Part shown: positions 14,726 through 23,192 of the stretch, one piece after another
How the letters are laid out: the number at the start of each line of letters is the position of its first letter
How positions within the stretch are numbered: the stretch's first letter is position 1
DNA from: DATIXD01 sp035518875
GTDB taxonomy: Bacteria; Pseudomonadota; Gammaproteobacteria; Methylococcales; Methylococcaceae
NCBI GenBank assembly: GCA_035518875.1
Contig: DATIXD010000140.1
Span: forward strand, 1-28,234
Reading direction: 5' to 3'
Length of the DNA stretch: 28,234 bases
Translations under genes and position numbers: made by a program
Notes under the pieces: generated by a model
Told to the model about the DNA's origin: nothing
The model's input: the letters and a program-made list of their open reading frames with translations, nothing else
Databases searched by the model: none

Positions 14726-16934
14726 ACGCCGCCTCCCCCTCCGCCTGTTCCGCTGACTCCATTGCCGGCAGCCGGATCACGAACCCGGCTCCCGCCTGAT
14801 AGGTCGCATCGTGGCGGATCGTCCCGCCGTGCTCTTCGATAATTTTTTTCACGATCGCCAGCCCCAGGCCGGTGCCCTTGGTTTTGCTGGTGACATAGGG
14901 CTCGAATACCCGGTCAACCTGCTCGGGCAGTATACCGGGGCCGTTGTCACACAACAGAATTTCGACGTATTGATGGTGGTTCTCCTGGGCGGAGCGCGTT
15001 TGCATGTTCATTTTCCCCGGGGTGTCGGGGGCTATGGCCTCCTGCGCGTTCTTGATCATATTGTGCAGCACCTGACGCATCCGCACCGGATCCCCTCTCA
15101 CGCAGGGCAGGCTTTTGTCGAGCGACAGCTCCAACTCCAGGCCGGATTGGGGTGGATACAGGGCCGCCACTTCCTCGATCAGGGCGTTGAGGTCGACTCG
15201 CTGCAATTGAATGACCGAGGGCTTGGCATATTCGGAGAAGGCATTGACCATGCTCTTCATCGCCTCCACCTGCTGGACGATGGTACGAGTGGAACGATCC
15301 AATACCTCGGCCTCGTTCTCGCCGAGGCTTTTCGAAAGCTTGTGTTTGAGCCGCTCCGCGGAAAGCTGGATTGGCGTCAACGGATTCTTGATTTCGTGGG
15401 CCAAACGCTGGGCGACCTCACCCCAAGCGGCGCTACGCTGGGCCTGGATCAGTGCCGTGACGTCGTCGAACACCACCACCGCCCCCTGCCGTGCGCCCTC
15501 CGCGCTGTATAAAGGTGTCCCCCGGCACAACAACTCCTGGCGACCGTGTGGACCGTTGAACGGAATCTCTTCCTGCCAGGCCGTTTTCTCCCGCGCCAGC
15601 CGTTTCCCCACGACCTTCATCAGATCGGCCAGATGCGGATGGAATTCCGCCAAGTCTTTGAGCGGAGTATTCAGCCGCTTGCTGACCTCCGAATGGAGAA
15701 TCGTGTCCGCCGCATGATTGGTGGTTTGCAGGCGCATCGCCGAGTCGAAGCTCATCACGCCGGAAGACAGATTGGCCAACACCGTTTCCAGATAAGCGCG
15801 CTGTCGCTCGACTTCGAGGCGGGATTTGTGTGCCTCGTCCCGCGCCTTGGCGATTTTCGCGGTCATGACGTTGAACGATTCCACCAGCACCCCCAGCTCA
15901 TCCCGACTCCTGACCGGCAGACGCTTTTCGTACCGGCCTTCAGCCACCGCCCGAGTCCCCTGAGCCAGCCGGCGGACCGGCGCGACGAGACGGCGGATGC
16001 TGACGAACGCCGCCCAAATCGCCGCCAGGAGGCTCAACAGCAAGACCAGCGAAAGGGTCAAGGCAAAACTGGACTTCAGGGAGCTGCGCAAATAGGTCAG
16101 CTCCTTGTAATGGACATAGGCCGATTCAACCGTTGCCGCCAGATTCGCCAAGCGCAAGGGAACGGGATAGAGCGCCTGCAAGAAGTAGTTCTCATCGCGG
16201 GCCGCCGCCTCAACCACCACCCGCACCCGCATGCCCTCGCCCGCGGCCGGCTCCAGTCCTACGAAGGATTTGCCGCGCTTGAGTTGCAGCAGAATGCCTT
16301 CGCCGGGAAGGTCCGGAACGATCGAATCCGGGTGCGACCCGCTAGACACGACGATCCTGCCGTTCTTGGCAAATACCGTTAGCTCTGCCTCGTCGGAACT
16401 ATCGCTCACCTCGCCCAGTGTAATCGCGATCATGGATTCTGGCACGTTTTCAAGGTGCTCCGCCGTCCGCTCGGTCTGCTTCAACAGACCGCGCATGCGC
16501 TCGTCCAGCGCCGCCCGACCGAGTTCCAGGGCGTCCTCCATGGCTCGGTCGATGCGCACGTCGAACCAGCTGTCGATACTTTGCTGGAGGAACTGCATCG
16601 AATAGTAGAATACGATGGAAGCCGGGGCTAAGGACAGGAAGATGAAGAGGAACACCATCCGCGCCGTCAATCGGGATCCCGCCACCTTTCTTCTGAGCTG
16701 GCGCAGCAGCGAATAGACATTGGCCCCCACCAGCCCCAGCAGAAGCACCGACCCCAGCGAATTGATCAGCACCAGCCAGGAATACATCTTCCCTAACTGG
16801 GAAGAATCCTGGGTTGCAGAACTCATCAGGTGCAGCGATGCGACGATCGCCGCAAACAGCACCAGAATCGTCAGGCCGAGTGGGGGTTTCAATCTGCGAT
16901 TAGCCATCGATACCGGGAACTGGCGAGATACCAT
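14718..16934 (-). CDS. ntrY: NtrY-type membrane sensor histidine kinase
   Basis: A 738-residue inner-membrane kinase. Hydrophobic segments lie near residues 20-40, 52-75 and 91-113, followed by an extracytoplasmic sensor region (about 114-288) and a transmembrane segment near 289-313. A HAMP domain (about 313-366), a PAS domain (about 380-495) and the HisKA box LAHEIKNPLTP with phospho-acceptor H513 follow. The HATPase domain has N629, DNGPGI (663-668) and GTGLGLAI (687-694). NtrY proteins sense nitrogen, redox or envelope signals; the input here cannot be read from sequence. The start is uncertain: ATG at 16934 (overlapping the DUF4390 gene by 46 nt) or ATG at 16907. The gene is translationally linked to ntrX. 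Confidence 0.95.
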   Translation of the reverse strand: MVSRQFPVSMANRRLKPPLGLTILVLFAAIVASLHLMSSATQDSSQLGKMYSWLVLINSLGSVLLLGLVGANVYSLLRQLRRKVAGSRLTARMVFLFIFLSLAPASIVFYYSMQFLQQSIDSWFDVRIDRAMEDALELGRAALDERMRGLLKQTERTAEHLENVPESMIAITLGEVSDSSDEAELTVFAKNGRIVVSSGSHPDSIVPDLPGEGILLQLKRGKSFVGLEPAAGEGMRVRVVVEAAARDENYFLQALYPVPLRLANLAATVESAYVHYKELTYLRSSLKSSFALTLSLVLLLSLLAAIWAAFVSIRRLVAPVRRLAQGTRAVAEGRYEKRLPVRSRDELGVLVESFNVMTAKIAKARDEAHKSRLEVERQRAYLETVLANLSSGVMSFDSAMRLQTTNHAADTILHSEVSKRLNTPLKDLAEFHPHLADLMKVVGKRLAREKTAWQEEIPFNGPHGRQELLCRGTPLYSAEGARQGAVVVFDDVTALIQAQRSAAWGEVAQRLAHEIKNPLTPIQLSAERLKHKLSKSLGENEAEVLDRSTRTIVQQVEAMKSMVNAFSEYAKPSVIQLQRVDLNALIEEVAALYPPQSGLELELSLDKSLPCVRGDPVRMRQVLHNMIKNAQEAIAPDTPGKMNMQTRSAQENHHQYVEILLCDNGPGILPEQVDRVFEPYVTSKTKGTGLGLAIVKKIIEEHGGTIRHDATYQAGAGFVIRLPAMESAEQAEGEAAYG

Positions 16935-17461
16935 GCGGGCGTGACATAAGCGACGGGGCGCAACGGCAACGGCAGCGATTCAATATCCAGCCCAACCGAG
17001 AGGCTCGCCCAATAACGCTCATCCTTTCTGAGCCGATCTGCTGGCAGCGCCGGCAAGTGACGGATCGACCCCATTGCCTCGAGTAGCGCCGTCAAGCTTG
17101 CGAAGTTACGGGGCGCGCCGCTGCTCTCGTCAACGAGTTGGAAGAACTTCGCGAGCGGGTGATAACGGATGTGCAACAGCCGCCGCTCGTTCAATACCGT
17201 CTCGTCCCACCAGTAAGTGCGCTCCCGCTTGAGCCCGAGACTGAGCACCAGGGTCAGGGGCACGCCGTTTCTGAGCGCCTCGATGGCTGGCTTGCTAAAG
17301 CGATAGTCGATATCGGCGTTGAGCACATAGTCGTTTCCCTCCAATACCAGTTCCGCACTAACGATGCGAAAACCGTAATCGGCGGCGAAGACGCCGGCGG
17401 TCAGCAAGACTCCCAGTAAGACGCCGCACCAACCGGGACCGCGGAGCGAAAGCGAGTTCAT
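16889..17461 (-). CDS. DUF4390 family exported protein
   Basis: A 190-residue protein with a likely Sec signal peptide: positive N-terminus, hydrophobic core GVLLGVLLTAGVFA, and cleavage near residue 26. The mature domain is beta-rich (FRIVSAELVLEGNDYVLNADIDYRFS, RLLHIRYHPLAKFFQLVDES) and matches DUF4390, a family known mainly from its place between rsmB and ntrY in beta- and gammaproteobacteria. Function is unknown; conserved linkage to NtrY suggests a role in the same envelope-signalling system. It starts with an ATGA overlap on the rsmB stop (17458-17461) and its own end overlaps ntrY, which is evidence for one transcript. Confidence 0.85.
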   Translation of the reverse strand: MNSLSLRGPGWCGVLLGVLLTAGVFAADYGFRIVSAELVLEGNDYVLNADIDYRFSKPAIEALRNGVPLTLVLSLGLKRERTYWWDETVLNERRLLHIRYHPLAKFFQLVDESSGAPRNFASLTALLEAMGSIRHLPALPADRLRKDERYWASLSVGLDIESLPLPLRPVAYVTPAWYLASSRYRWLIAD

Positions 17462-18744
17462 TTGCACAATCGCGCGTAGTAAAAACCGTCCATGCCCGCC
17501 TCGCCGGTAAGGATTTGCCGTCCGCACGGCATCGAACGCCCCCAATCCGCAGTGATGGGCATTTCCCGCGCCTGCGGATGACTGCCCAGGAAATCGGCGA
17601 TCTGGGCCTCGTTTTCCCTTCGCAAAATCGAGCAGGTGGCGTAAAGCAACACCCCGCCTTCGGCCAGAAGCGGCCAGACGGCCTCCAGGATGCGGCGCTG
17701 CAAGGTCTGCAATTGAGCGATATCCTCCGGTTGGCGCAACAGCTTGATATCGGGATGCCGGCGGATGACGCCGGTGGCTGAACAAGGCGCGTCCAGCAGA
17801 ATGCGGTCGAACGGTTTGCCATCCCACCAAGTCGAAGGCTCCGTCGCATTGGCCGTCAACACGGTCGCCCGGACACCTGCGCGGGACAGGTTCTCACGAA
17901 TCCTTCCGACCCGCTCGGGCGCGATGTCCAGGGCCACCACTTCGCCCGCATCGGGACAGCTTTCCAGAAGATGCAAAGTCTTGCCGCCCGGTGCGGCACA
18001 CACGTCGAGAACCCGCTGTCCGGGCTGCGTATCGAGCAAGCCGGCGGCCAGCTGCGCGGCCTCATCTTGCACCGAAACCCAGCCCTCGCCGAAACCCGGC
18101 AGGCGTTCCACCGCGACCGGGTTCTCCAGAACCGCGGCACTTTCGGCGAAGTCGCAGGGACGCGCGGCGATCTCGGCCTCCGCCAGCCATTCGAGATAGC
18201 GCGCCCGCTCGCACTTGAGGCGGTTGACGCGCAAGACCAAAGGCGCCTGCAGATTGCCCCGGCTCAAGATCGCGGCGAAATCTTCCGGCCAATCCCGGCG
18301 GATTTGCTCGATCAGCCAAAGCGGATAGCTCAGTGACGCGGACTCGTCGGCATCGGCCAATGTCTGCAAGCGCTCACGCTCGCGCTGGTAACTGCGAAGT
18401 AGGCCGTTCAGAAACGGTTTCGCCCAGCGCTTCCGTCCCGCCGCCGCGGCGACGGTTTCCGCCACTGCGGCATAGGGTTTGACGCGCGTGTATTCGAGCT
18501 GATACAGACCGAGCAGAGCCAGCGTTCTGATTTCCTCATCGCGAATCGGCTTGGCCGCCAACTGCCTCAGAAAAAAATCCAGCCGCCAGTACCAGCGCAT
18601 AGCACCGAAGCACAGGGCCTGCACGAAAGCACGGTCATTTTCTTGGGGAATTTTCGACAATATCGCTTCCAGGGCCGCGGTGAGGGACCGTCGTTCGCCG
18701 ATCACCCGAACCAGCGTTTGCGCGGCGAGGCCTCGTGTGTTCAA
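17458..18744 (-). CDS. rsmB: 16S rRNA m5C967 methyltransferase RsmB (Sun/Fmu)
   Basis: RsmB methylates cytidine 967 of 16S rRNA with SAM. The 428-residue protein has an N-terminal NusB-like RNA-binding domain (about 5-125) and a C-terminal Rossmann methyltransferase domain. Motif I is LDVCAAPGGKT (246-256), motif IV contains DAPCSATG with C321, and motif VI contains YATCS with the nucleophile cysteine C371. The first codon is TTG and forms a TTGA overlap with the fmt stop (18741-18744). This start gives the expected N-terminal length (MNTRGLAAQTLVRV). Overlaps with both neighbours (fmt and the DUF4390 gene) make it a middle member of a tight operon. Confidence 0.95.
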   Translation of the reverse strand: MNTRGLAAQTLVRVIGERRSLTAALEAILSKIPQENDRAFVQALCFGAMRWYWRLDFFLRQLAAKPIRDEEIRTLALLGLYQLEYTRVKPYAAVAETVAAAAGRKRWAKPFLNGLLRSYQRERERLQTLADADESASLSYPLWLIEQIRRDWPEDFAAILSRGNLQAPLVLRVNRLKCERARYLEWLAEAEIAARPCDFAESAAVLENPVAVERLPGFGEGWVSVQDEAAQLAAGLLDTQPGQRVLDVCAAPGGKTLHLLESCPDAGEVVALDIAPERVGRIRENLSRAGVRATVLTANATEPSTWWDGKPFDRILLDAPCSATGVIRRHPDIKLLRQPEDIAQLQTLQRRILEAVWPLLAEGGVLLYATCSILRRENEAQIADFLGSHPQAREMPITADWGRSMPCGRQILTGEAGMDGFYYARLCK

Positions 18745-19673
18745 TCGCTCACGCCAAAACGCACCGCGTGGACATCGTGCGCGTTCAAGAATGCTTGGGC
18801 GGGCATCCGCTTACCGCCGGGCAGCTGCACCTCCAGCAGGCGCAATATACCGCGTCCGGTCGCGACATCCAGGAATTTACCGTGCACCTGCACCTCGCCC
18901 GCCCCCCCTTCCGTGATCTCGTCCAGAGCCTGCGCGCGCCAGATGCGCAGGCTCGTATGACGGTAACGGGTTTCCGCCACCGGCCATGGATTGAATGCGC
19001 ACACTCGCCGCTCCAGTTCGATCGCCGGAAGCGACCAGTCCAAACTCGCCTCGCCCTTGTCCAGCTTTTCCGCATAGGTCACGAGCGTCTCGTCCTGGAT
19101 TTCCGGAACCAACTCGCCGGTTTCGATCCCCGGCAAAGCGTCCCGCAGGGTTTGCGCGCCCAGAACGGCCAAGCGATTCTGCAATTCCGCTGCGGTTTCG
19201 AGCGGAAGTATGTTGCACCGCGCTTTGCACAGCATCGGCCCAGCATCCAGCTTGGGTTCGATGCACATGATGGTCACCCCGGTTTCGCGATCGCCCGCCA
19301 AAATCGCACGCTGTATGGGCGCAGCTCCGCGCCAGCGCGGCAGCAGCGAAGCGTGGACGTTGATGCAGCCGAGCCGGGGTATCTCGAGCACTGCTTTGGG
19401 TAGGATCAGGCCGTAAGCCACGACGACCAGCAGATCGGCCTGAAATCCCCGCAAGGTTTCCAGCTCCAGCGCCGTTTTCAGCGTGTCCGGCTGGCGCACC
19501 GGAAGTCCTTGTTCCTGCGCTAACAGTTTCACCGGGCTCGACTTGGCTGTCCGGCCCCGGCCGGCGGGTCGGTCCGGCTGAGTGTAGACCGCGCAGATCT
19601 CATGCCCGGAATCAAGCAACATCCGCAGGGTCGGAACGGCAAATTCCGGCGTGCCGGCGAATAGAATTTTCAT
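18741..19673 (-). CDS. fmt: Methionyl-tRNA formyltransferase
   Basis: Fmt formylates the initiator Met-tRNA using 10-formyltetrahydrofolate. The 310-residue protein has the N-terminal Rossmann-like catalytic domain with catalytic N105, H107 and D143 (INVHASLLPRWRGAAPI and PKLDAG) and the C-terminal tRNA-binding beta-barrel (about 205-310). The start MKILFAGTPEFAV is invariant in the family, so the ATG at 19673 is preferred over an in-frame codon 42 nt upstream. No clear ribosome binding site is seen. The gene lies 82 nt after def, its functional partner, which later removes the formyl group. Confidence 0.96.
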   Translation of the reverse strand: MKILFAGTPEFAVPTLRMLLDSGHEICAVYTQPDRPAGRGRTAKSSPVKLLAQEQGLPVRQPDTLKTALELETLRGFQADLLVVVAYGLILPKAVLEIPRLGCINVHASLLPRWRGAAPIQRAILAGDRETGVTIMCIEPKLDAGPMLCKARCNILPLETAAELQNRLAVLGAQTLRDALPGIETGELVPEIQDETLVTYAEKLDKGEASLDWSLPAIELERRVCAFNPWPVAETRYRHTSLRIWRAQALDEITEGGAGEVQVHGKFLDVATGRGILRLLEVQLPGGKRMPAQAFLNAHDVHAVRFGVSD

Positions 19674-19755
19674 CGTTGGAGGGCGTGGCGGTTCGACGTC
19701 CCGAGCCGGGAACACCAGGAAAAGGCGTCCTTGCGCACAAAGACCTTGAGATTAA

Positions 19756-20292
19756 TCAGATCGCTACGGATGCCTTGTGTTCCGGACTGACGGATTTCTG
19801 CCGGCGCTCTTTTTCGAGCTTCTTACGGGCTCGATGGCGTTTCAAGGGGGACAGATAATCAACGAACAGCTTGCCGTCAAGATGGTCGATCTCATGCTGG
19901 ATACAAACCGCCAGCAAACCGTCCGTTTCCAGTTCGAAAGGATTGCCCTCGCGATCTAGTGCTCGAACCTTGACCCGCTCCGCCCGAGAAACCTTTTCGA
20001 ACACGCCAGGAACGGACAAACAGCCTTCGTCCATTTCCTCCGCTCCGGTTTTTTCCAGGATTTCCGGATTGACGAAACAGAGCGGTGAATTTTTTTCCTC
20101 GGAGACGTCGATGACGATGACCCGCTTGTGCACATTGACCTGCGTCGCGGCCAGACCGATGCCTGGAGCCGCGTACATGGTTTGCAGCATATCCGCGATC
20201 AAACCTTTGAGCGCATCGTCCACCGCTTCGACCGGCAAGGCTTTTTTTCGCAAACGTTTATCGGGAAACTCGAGAATTGTTAAGGTGGCCAT
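19756..20292 (-). CDS. def: Peptide deformylase
   Basis: Def removes the formyl group from nascent protein N-termini and is an iron-dependent metallohydrolase. All three family motifs are visible in the 178-residue protein: GIGLAATQ (44-51), EGCLS with metal ligand C91, and QHEIDHLDG with H133, H137 and catalytic E134. The lysine/arginine-rich tail (LKRHRARKKLEKERRQK) is typical and may contact the ribosome. It is the first gene of the minus-strand run ending with slyD; a probable promoter lies 40 bp upstream (20334-20362). It is divergent from the LysM gene. Confidence 0.97.
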   Translation of the reverse strand: MATLTILEFPDKRLRKKALPVEAVDDALKGLIADMLQTMYAAPGIGLAATQVNVHKRVIVIDVSEEKNSPLCFVNPEILEKTGAEEMDEGCLSVPGVFEKVSRAERVKVRALDREGNPFELETDGLLAVCIQHEIDHLDGKLFVDYLSPLKRHRARKKLEKERRQKSVSPEHKASVAI

Positions 20293-20333
20293 CGTTTTTG
20301 TCCAACCGCAATTTAGATACAGGCGTCTTTGGC

Positions 20334-20362
20334 ATTCTAGCCGAATTCAACTAGACTTTGAA
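20334..20362 (-). promoter_or_regulatory. Sigma70-type promoter for the def operon
   Basis: On the minus strand TTCAAA (20362-20357) and TAGAAT (20339-20334) are separated by 17 bp, matching the consensus at four and five positions. The start would be near 20327, about 35 nt before the def ATG. It is placed to drive def-fmt-rsmB and possibly the genes that follow. Confidence 0.5.
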
Positions 20363-20497
20363 CGCTAATCAAATGACCGCGGCGCACGGAAAAAGTTGCC
20401 TAATCCGCGCGGCGCGGGACTTCCAAATTCCAAAAAGCAGCCTAACTTTTTGCCCTTGGCGATCCCGATTCCAGGGATGTTTGACGGAGAACGTGGC
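20363..20497. other. Intergenic leader of the LysM gene
   Basis: This stretch between the def promoter and the LysM gene contains two small inverted repeats: CCGCG/CGCGG with a 3-nt loop (20405-20417) and AAAAAG/CTTTTT with an 8-nt loop (20432-20451). No convincing plus-strand promoter was found, though one must lie here or nearby. No coding potential is supported. Confidence 0.3.
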
Positions 20498-21526
20498 ATG
20501 ATGACATTGCGGATACTCACAGGTTTATGGCTTTTACTGCTGAGCAATTTCGTCGCCGCCGATGAAATCGAGCTGAATCCCGGCCACCCTGAAACTTATA
20601 CCGTGGTGAAGGGCGATACCCTCTGGGAAATCGCCGCCCGCTTTCTGCAAAACCCTTGGCAATGGCCGGAAATCTGGCACGACAACCCCCAAATTCGCAA
20701 CCCGCACTGGATTTATCCCGGCGACCTCATTGCCTTGAGCTATGTGGACGGCAAGCCCCGCCTGCAGGTCGAGCGCCCATCCGAAGTGCGACTCAGCCCG
20801 CAGATCAGGGTCAGCCCGATCGAACAAGCCATACCCGTGATCCCCATGAATGCCATACGGCCGTTTCTCACTCACCCCAAGGTCGTCAATACGGGCGAGC
20901 TGGACCAGGCCCCTTATGTCGTCGATTTCGCCGGTGAGCATGTCGTCGGCGGGGCTGGCGATCGGATTTACGTGCGCGCCATCGACGATGACAAAACCGC
21001 CGGCTACATGATCTTCCGTCCCGGCCAAGCTTATAGGGACGCGGAAACCGGCGAAATCCTGGGCTATGAGGCGCTTTACGTCGCCGACGCCGAGCTACAA
21101 AACACCGGCGATCCGGCGACTCTACTCTTGACGGCGACCGACCGGGAAACCCTGATCGGCGACCGGCTTCTGCCCATTGAGCAGGAAAAGGTTCAGGTGC
21201 GTTACGAGCCCCACGCGCCAGCCAAGCCGATTCAGGGGCACATCATCAGTGTCGTCGATGGCGTGACTCAGATCGGCCAGTACCAAGTCGTGGTCATCGA
21301 CAGAGGCGTTGCGGACGGTATCGAGACCGGCCATGTCTTGGAGATTTACCAGAGCGGCCGCACTCAGCGCGATGTCGTCAGCCGCAGGTCCGGGGAAGCG
21401 GTGAACCTGCCTCACGAAAAGGCCGGCCTCTTAATGGTCTTCCGTCCGTTCGAACGCGTCAGCTTCGCCCTCGTCATGAAATCGACCCGGGCGGTGCACC
21501 TGCTTGACGCCGTTCAGACGCCTTGA
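20498..21526 (+). CDS. tsaP: LysM-domain periplasmic protein, probable TsaP (type IV pilus secretin anchor)
   Basis: A 342-residue exported protein with a signal peptide (hydrophobic GLWLLLLSNFVAA, cleavage near residue 21). A LysM peptidoglycan-binding domain (about 33-80: YTVVKGDTLWEIAARFLQNPWQWPEIW trimmed here, ending IYPGDLIAL) follows. The C-terminal half contains IQGHIISVVDGVTQIGQ and VVIDRGVADGIETGHVLEIY, the SH3-like FlgT-C type module. LysM plus FlgT-C is the layout of TsaP, which anchors the PilQ secretin to the cell wall. A gene of this type lies between def and dprA in Pseudomonas as well. No other pilus gene is in the window. The ATG at 20498 has GGAG 8 nt upstream; an in-frame ATG at 20477 is less likely. 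The stop overlaps dprA by TTGA. Confidence 0.8.
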   Translation: MMTLRILTGLWLLLLSNFVAADEIELNPGHPETYTVVKGDTLWEIAARFLQNPWQWPEIWHDNPQIRNPHWIYPGDLIALSYVDGKPRLQVERPSEVRLSPQIRVSPIEQAIPVIPMNAIRPFLTHPKVVNTGELDQAPYVVDFAGEHVVGGAGDRIYVRAIDDDKTAGYMIFRPGQAYRDAETGEILGYEALYVADAELQNTGDPATLLLTATDRETLIGDRLLPIEQEKVQVRYEPHAPAKPIQGHIISVVDGVTQIGQYQVVVIDRGVADGIETGHVLEIYQSGRTQRDVVSRRSGEAVNLPHEKAGLLMVFRPFERVSFALVMKSTRAVHLLDAVQTP

Positions 21527-22632
21527 CTTTGGCTCAATCCGACAACGAACTTCACTATTGGCTGGCGCTGCTACGCGCCCCGCGTGTGGGCAGCCACACA
21601 TTCAACGCGCTGTTGGAACGCTTCGGGTCGCCCGCACGGGTCCTCGCCGAACCCCTGGAAGCCCTCACCGCGCTCGGTCTGGGCGAAAGCACGGTTGCCT
21701 GGCTGAGAAACCCCGACTGGGCTGCGATCGACGAGGAACTCCGCTGGCTGGCCGCACCGGATCGGCACTGCCTCACCCTCGAAGATGACGCCTACCCGCC
21801 GCTGCTAAGAGAAATTCCCGACCCTCCTCCGCTATTGTTCGTTCGGGGCCATGTCAACGCCCTCGCCTGCCGGCAATTCGCCATTGTCGGGAGCCGCAAC
21901 CCTTCCCCGACCGGTGAGAAACTCGCCCGGGATTTCGCGAAGGCTCTGACGGATGCCGGCTTTGCCATCACCAGCGGGCTGGCTTTGGGCATTGACGCAG
22001 CGAGCCACCGCGGCGCCCTGGATGGGGCCGGCATCACCCTCGCAGTCGCCGGCACCGGACTCGATCAGGTTTATCCCGCCCGCCACCTGGCCCTCGCCGA
22101 AGAGATCCTCGCCCAAGGCGGCGCGCTGATTTCGGAATTCCCGATCGGGACAGCGCCACAAGCGGGCAACTTCCCCCGTCGCAATCGCATCATCAGCGGA
22201 CTTTCCGTCGGCGTCCTGGTGGTGGAAGCCGCCTTGCGCAGCGGCTCGCTCATTACCGCTCGCATGGCACTGGAACAAGGCCGGGAGGTTTTTGCGATGC
22301 CCGGGTCAATTCACAATCCCCTCTCCCGCGGCTGCAACGCACTGATCAAACAGGGCGCTAAACTGGTGGAAAGCGTGACCGATATTCTCGAGGAGTTAGG
22401 AGCTGCCGTAAGCTCCGCGACGCCCGCCGCCAGGTCCCGCCAGCCCGAAGACCGCCTCGATGAAGAGTACCAGGCGCTATTGAAATATATTGCGTATGAC
22501 CCAACCTCTGTGGATACTCTAATAACGGCGACGGGAAGCACGCCGGAAGCAATTTCCTCCATGCTGATGCTATTGGAGCTACAAGGCTACATTCACACCA
22601 CCAGCGGAGGCGGCTACTGCCGAACCAAGTGA
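21523..22632 (+). CDS. dprA: DNA-processing protein DprA (Smf)
   Basis: DprA binds incoming single-stranded DNA and loads RecA during natural transformation. The 369-residue protein has an N-terminal helix-hairpin-helix/SAM-like region, then the Rossmann fold with GSR (123-125), SGLALGIDAASHRGAL (151-166), GTGLDQVYP (177-185), FPRRNRIISGLS (217-228) and EAALRSGSLITA (235-246). A C-terminal winged-helix domain (about 310-365) follows. The first codon is TTG in a TTGA overlap with the LysM stop. This start gives the proper N-terminus (ELHYWLALLRAPRVG), but TTG at 21529 is also possible. Smg and topA follow on the same strand. Confidence 0.95.
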   Translation: MTLAQSDNELHYWLALLRAPRVGSHTFNALLERFGSPARVLAEPLEALTALGLGESTVAWLRNPDWAAIDEELRWLAAPDRHCLTLEDDAYPPLLREIPDPPPLLFVRGHVNALACRQFAIVGSRNPSPTGEKLARDFAKALTDAGFAITSGLALGIDAASHRGALDGAGITLAVAGTGLDQVYPARHLALAEEILAQGGALISEFPIGTAPQAGNFPRRNRIISGLSVGVLVVEAALRSGSLITARMALEQGREVFAMPGSIHNPLSRGCNALIKQGAKLVESVTDILEELGAAVSSATPAARSRQPEDRLDEEYQALLKYIAYDPTSVDTLITATGSTPEAISSMLMLLELQGYIHTTSGGGYCRTK

Positions 22633-22663
22633 CTCCCCGCCCTCACATCTAATCGGACCGAGC

Positions 22664-23131
22664 ATGAAAGAAAACGTATTTGATGTCCTAATTTATCTCT
22701 TCGAGAACTACATGGACGATGAAACCGAGATGACCCCCGATCCGGACGCCATTCGAACGGAATTGTTGGAAGCCGGTTTTCCTCAGCGAGAGGTGAATAA
22801 GGCATTTGACTGGCTGGAAACCCTGGCCGAACAAAAACCGATCAAGACCGCCTCCACGCCGGCCTTTCGGGTTTTTTCCAGCCAAGAAGCCGCAAAGCTC
22901 GATACCGAATGTGTGGGGCTGCTGATGTTTCTGGAACAGACCGGCATCCTGACGCCGGCCAGCCGCGAGTTGGTCATAGACCGTGTCATGGCGCTCAACG
23001 AAGAAACCATTTCCTTGGAAAACCTGAAGTGGATCGTACTCATGGTCCTGTTCAGCCAGCCGAACGAGGAAATTGCCTTCGCACGGATGGAGAGCCTCGT
23101 TTACGAGGCCCTCCCCAGTTACTTGCACTGA
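22664..23131 (+). CDS. smg: Smg family protein (DUF494)
   Basis: A 155-residue acidic cytoplasmic protein with the Smg/DUF494 signatures MKENVFDVLIYLFENYMDDE at the N-terminus, LLEAGFPQREVNKAFDWLE near residues 35-53 and the terminal LKWIVLMVLFSQPNEE. The length is standard. The biochemical function is unknown; the gene is almost always next to dprA, as here (31 nt downstream), with topA after it. The ribosome binding site is weak. An in-frame run of T at 22873-22878 is coding and not a terminator. Confidence 0.93.
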   Translation: MKENVFDVLIYLFENYMDDETEMTPDPDAIRTELLEAGFPQREVNKAFDWLETLAEQKPIKTASTPAFRVFSSQEAAKLDTECVGLLMFLEQTGILTPASRELVIDRVMALNEETISLENLKWIVLMVLFSQPNEEIAFARMESLVYEALPSYLH

Positions 23132-23192
23132 GCCATAGAAGCCCAATTAAACCGTCCCCGTTTTTGAATCTTTGGGCATATGCAACCAGCAA

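Noticed and set aside
15546..16382. 278-codon open frame on the plus strand across ntrY
   Set aside because: Antisense shadow of the ntrY sensor domain; no domain signature.
18902..18908. C7 tract in fmt as possible phase-variation site
   Set aside because: Internal to an essential housekeeping gene and of a length common by chance in GC-rich DNA.
20243..20249. T7 run in def
   Set aside because: It is lysine codons (KK) of def read on the other strand; no hairpin next to it.
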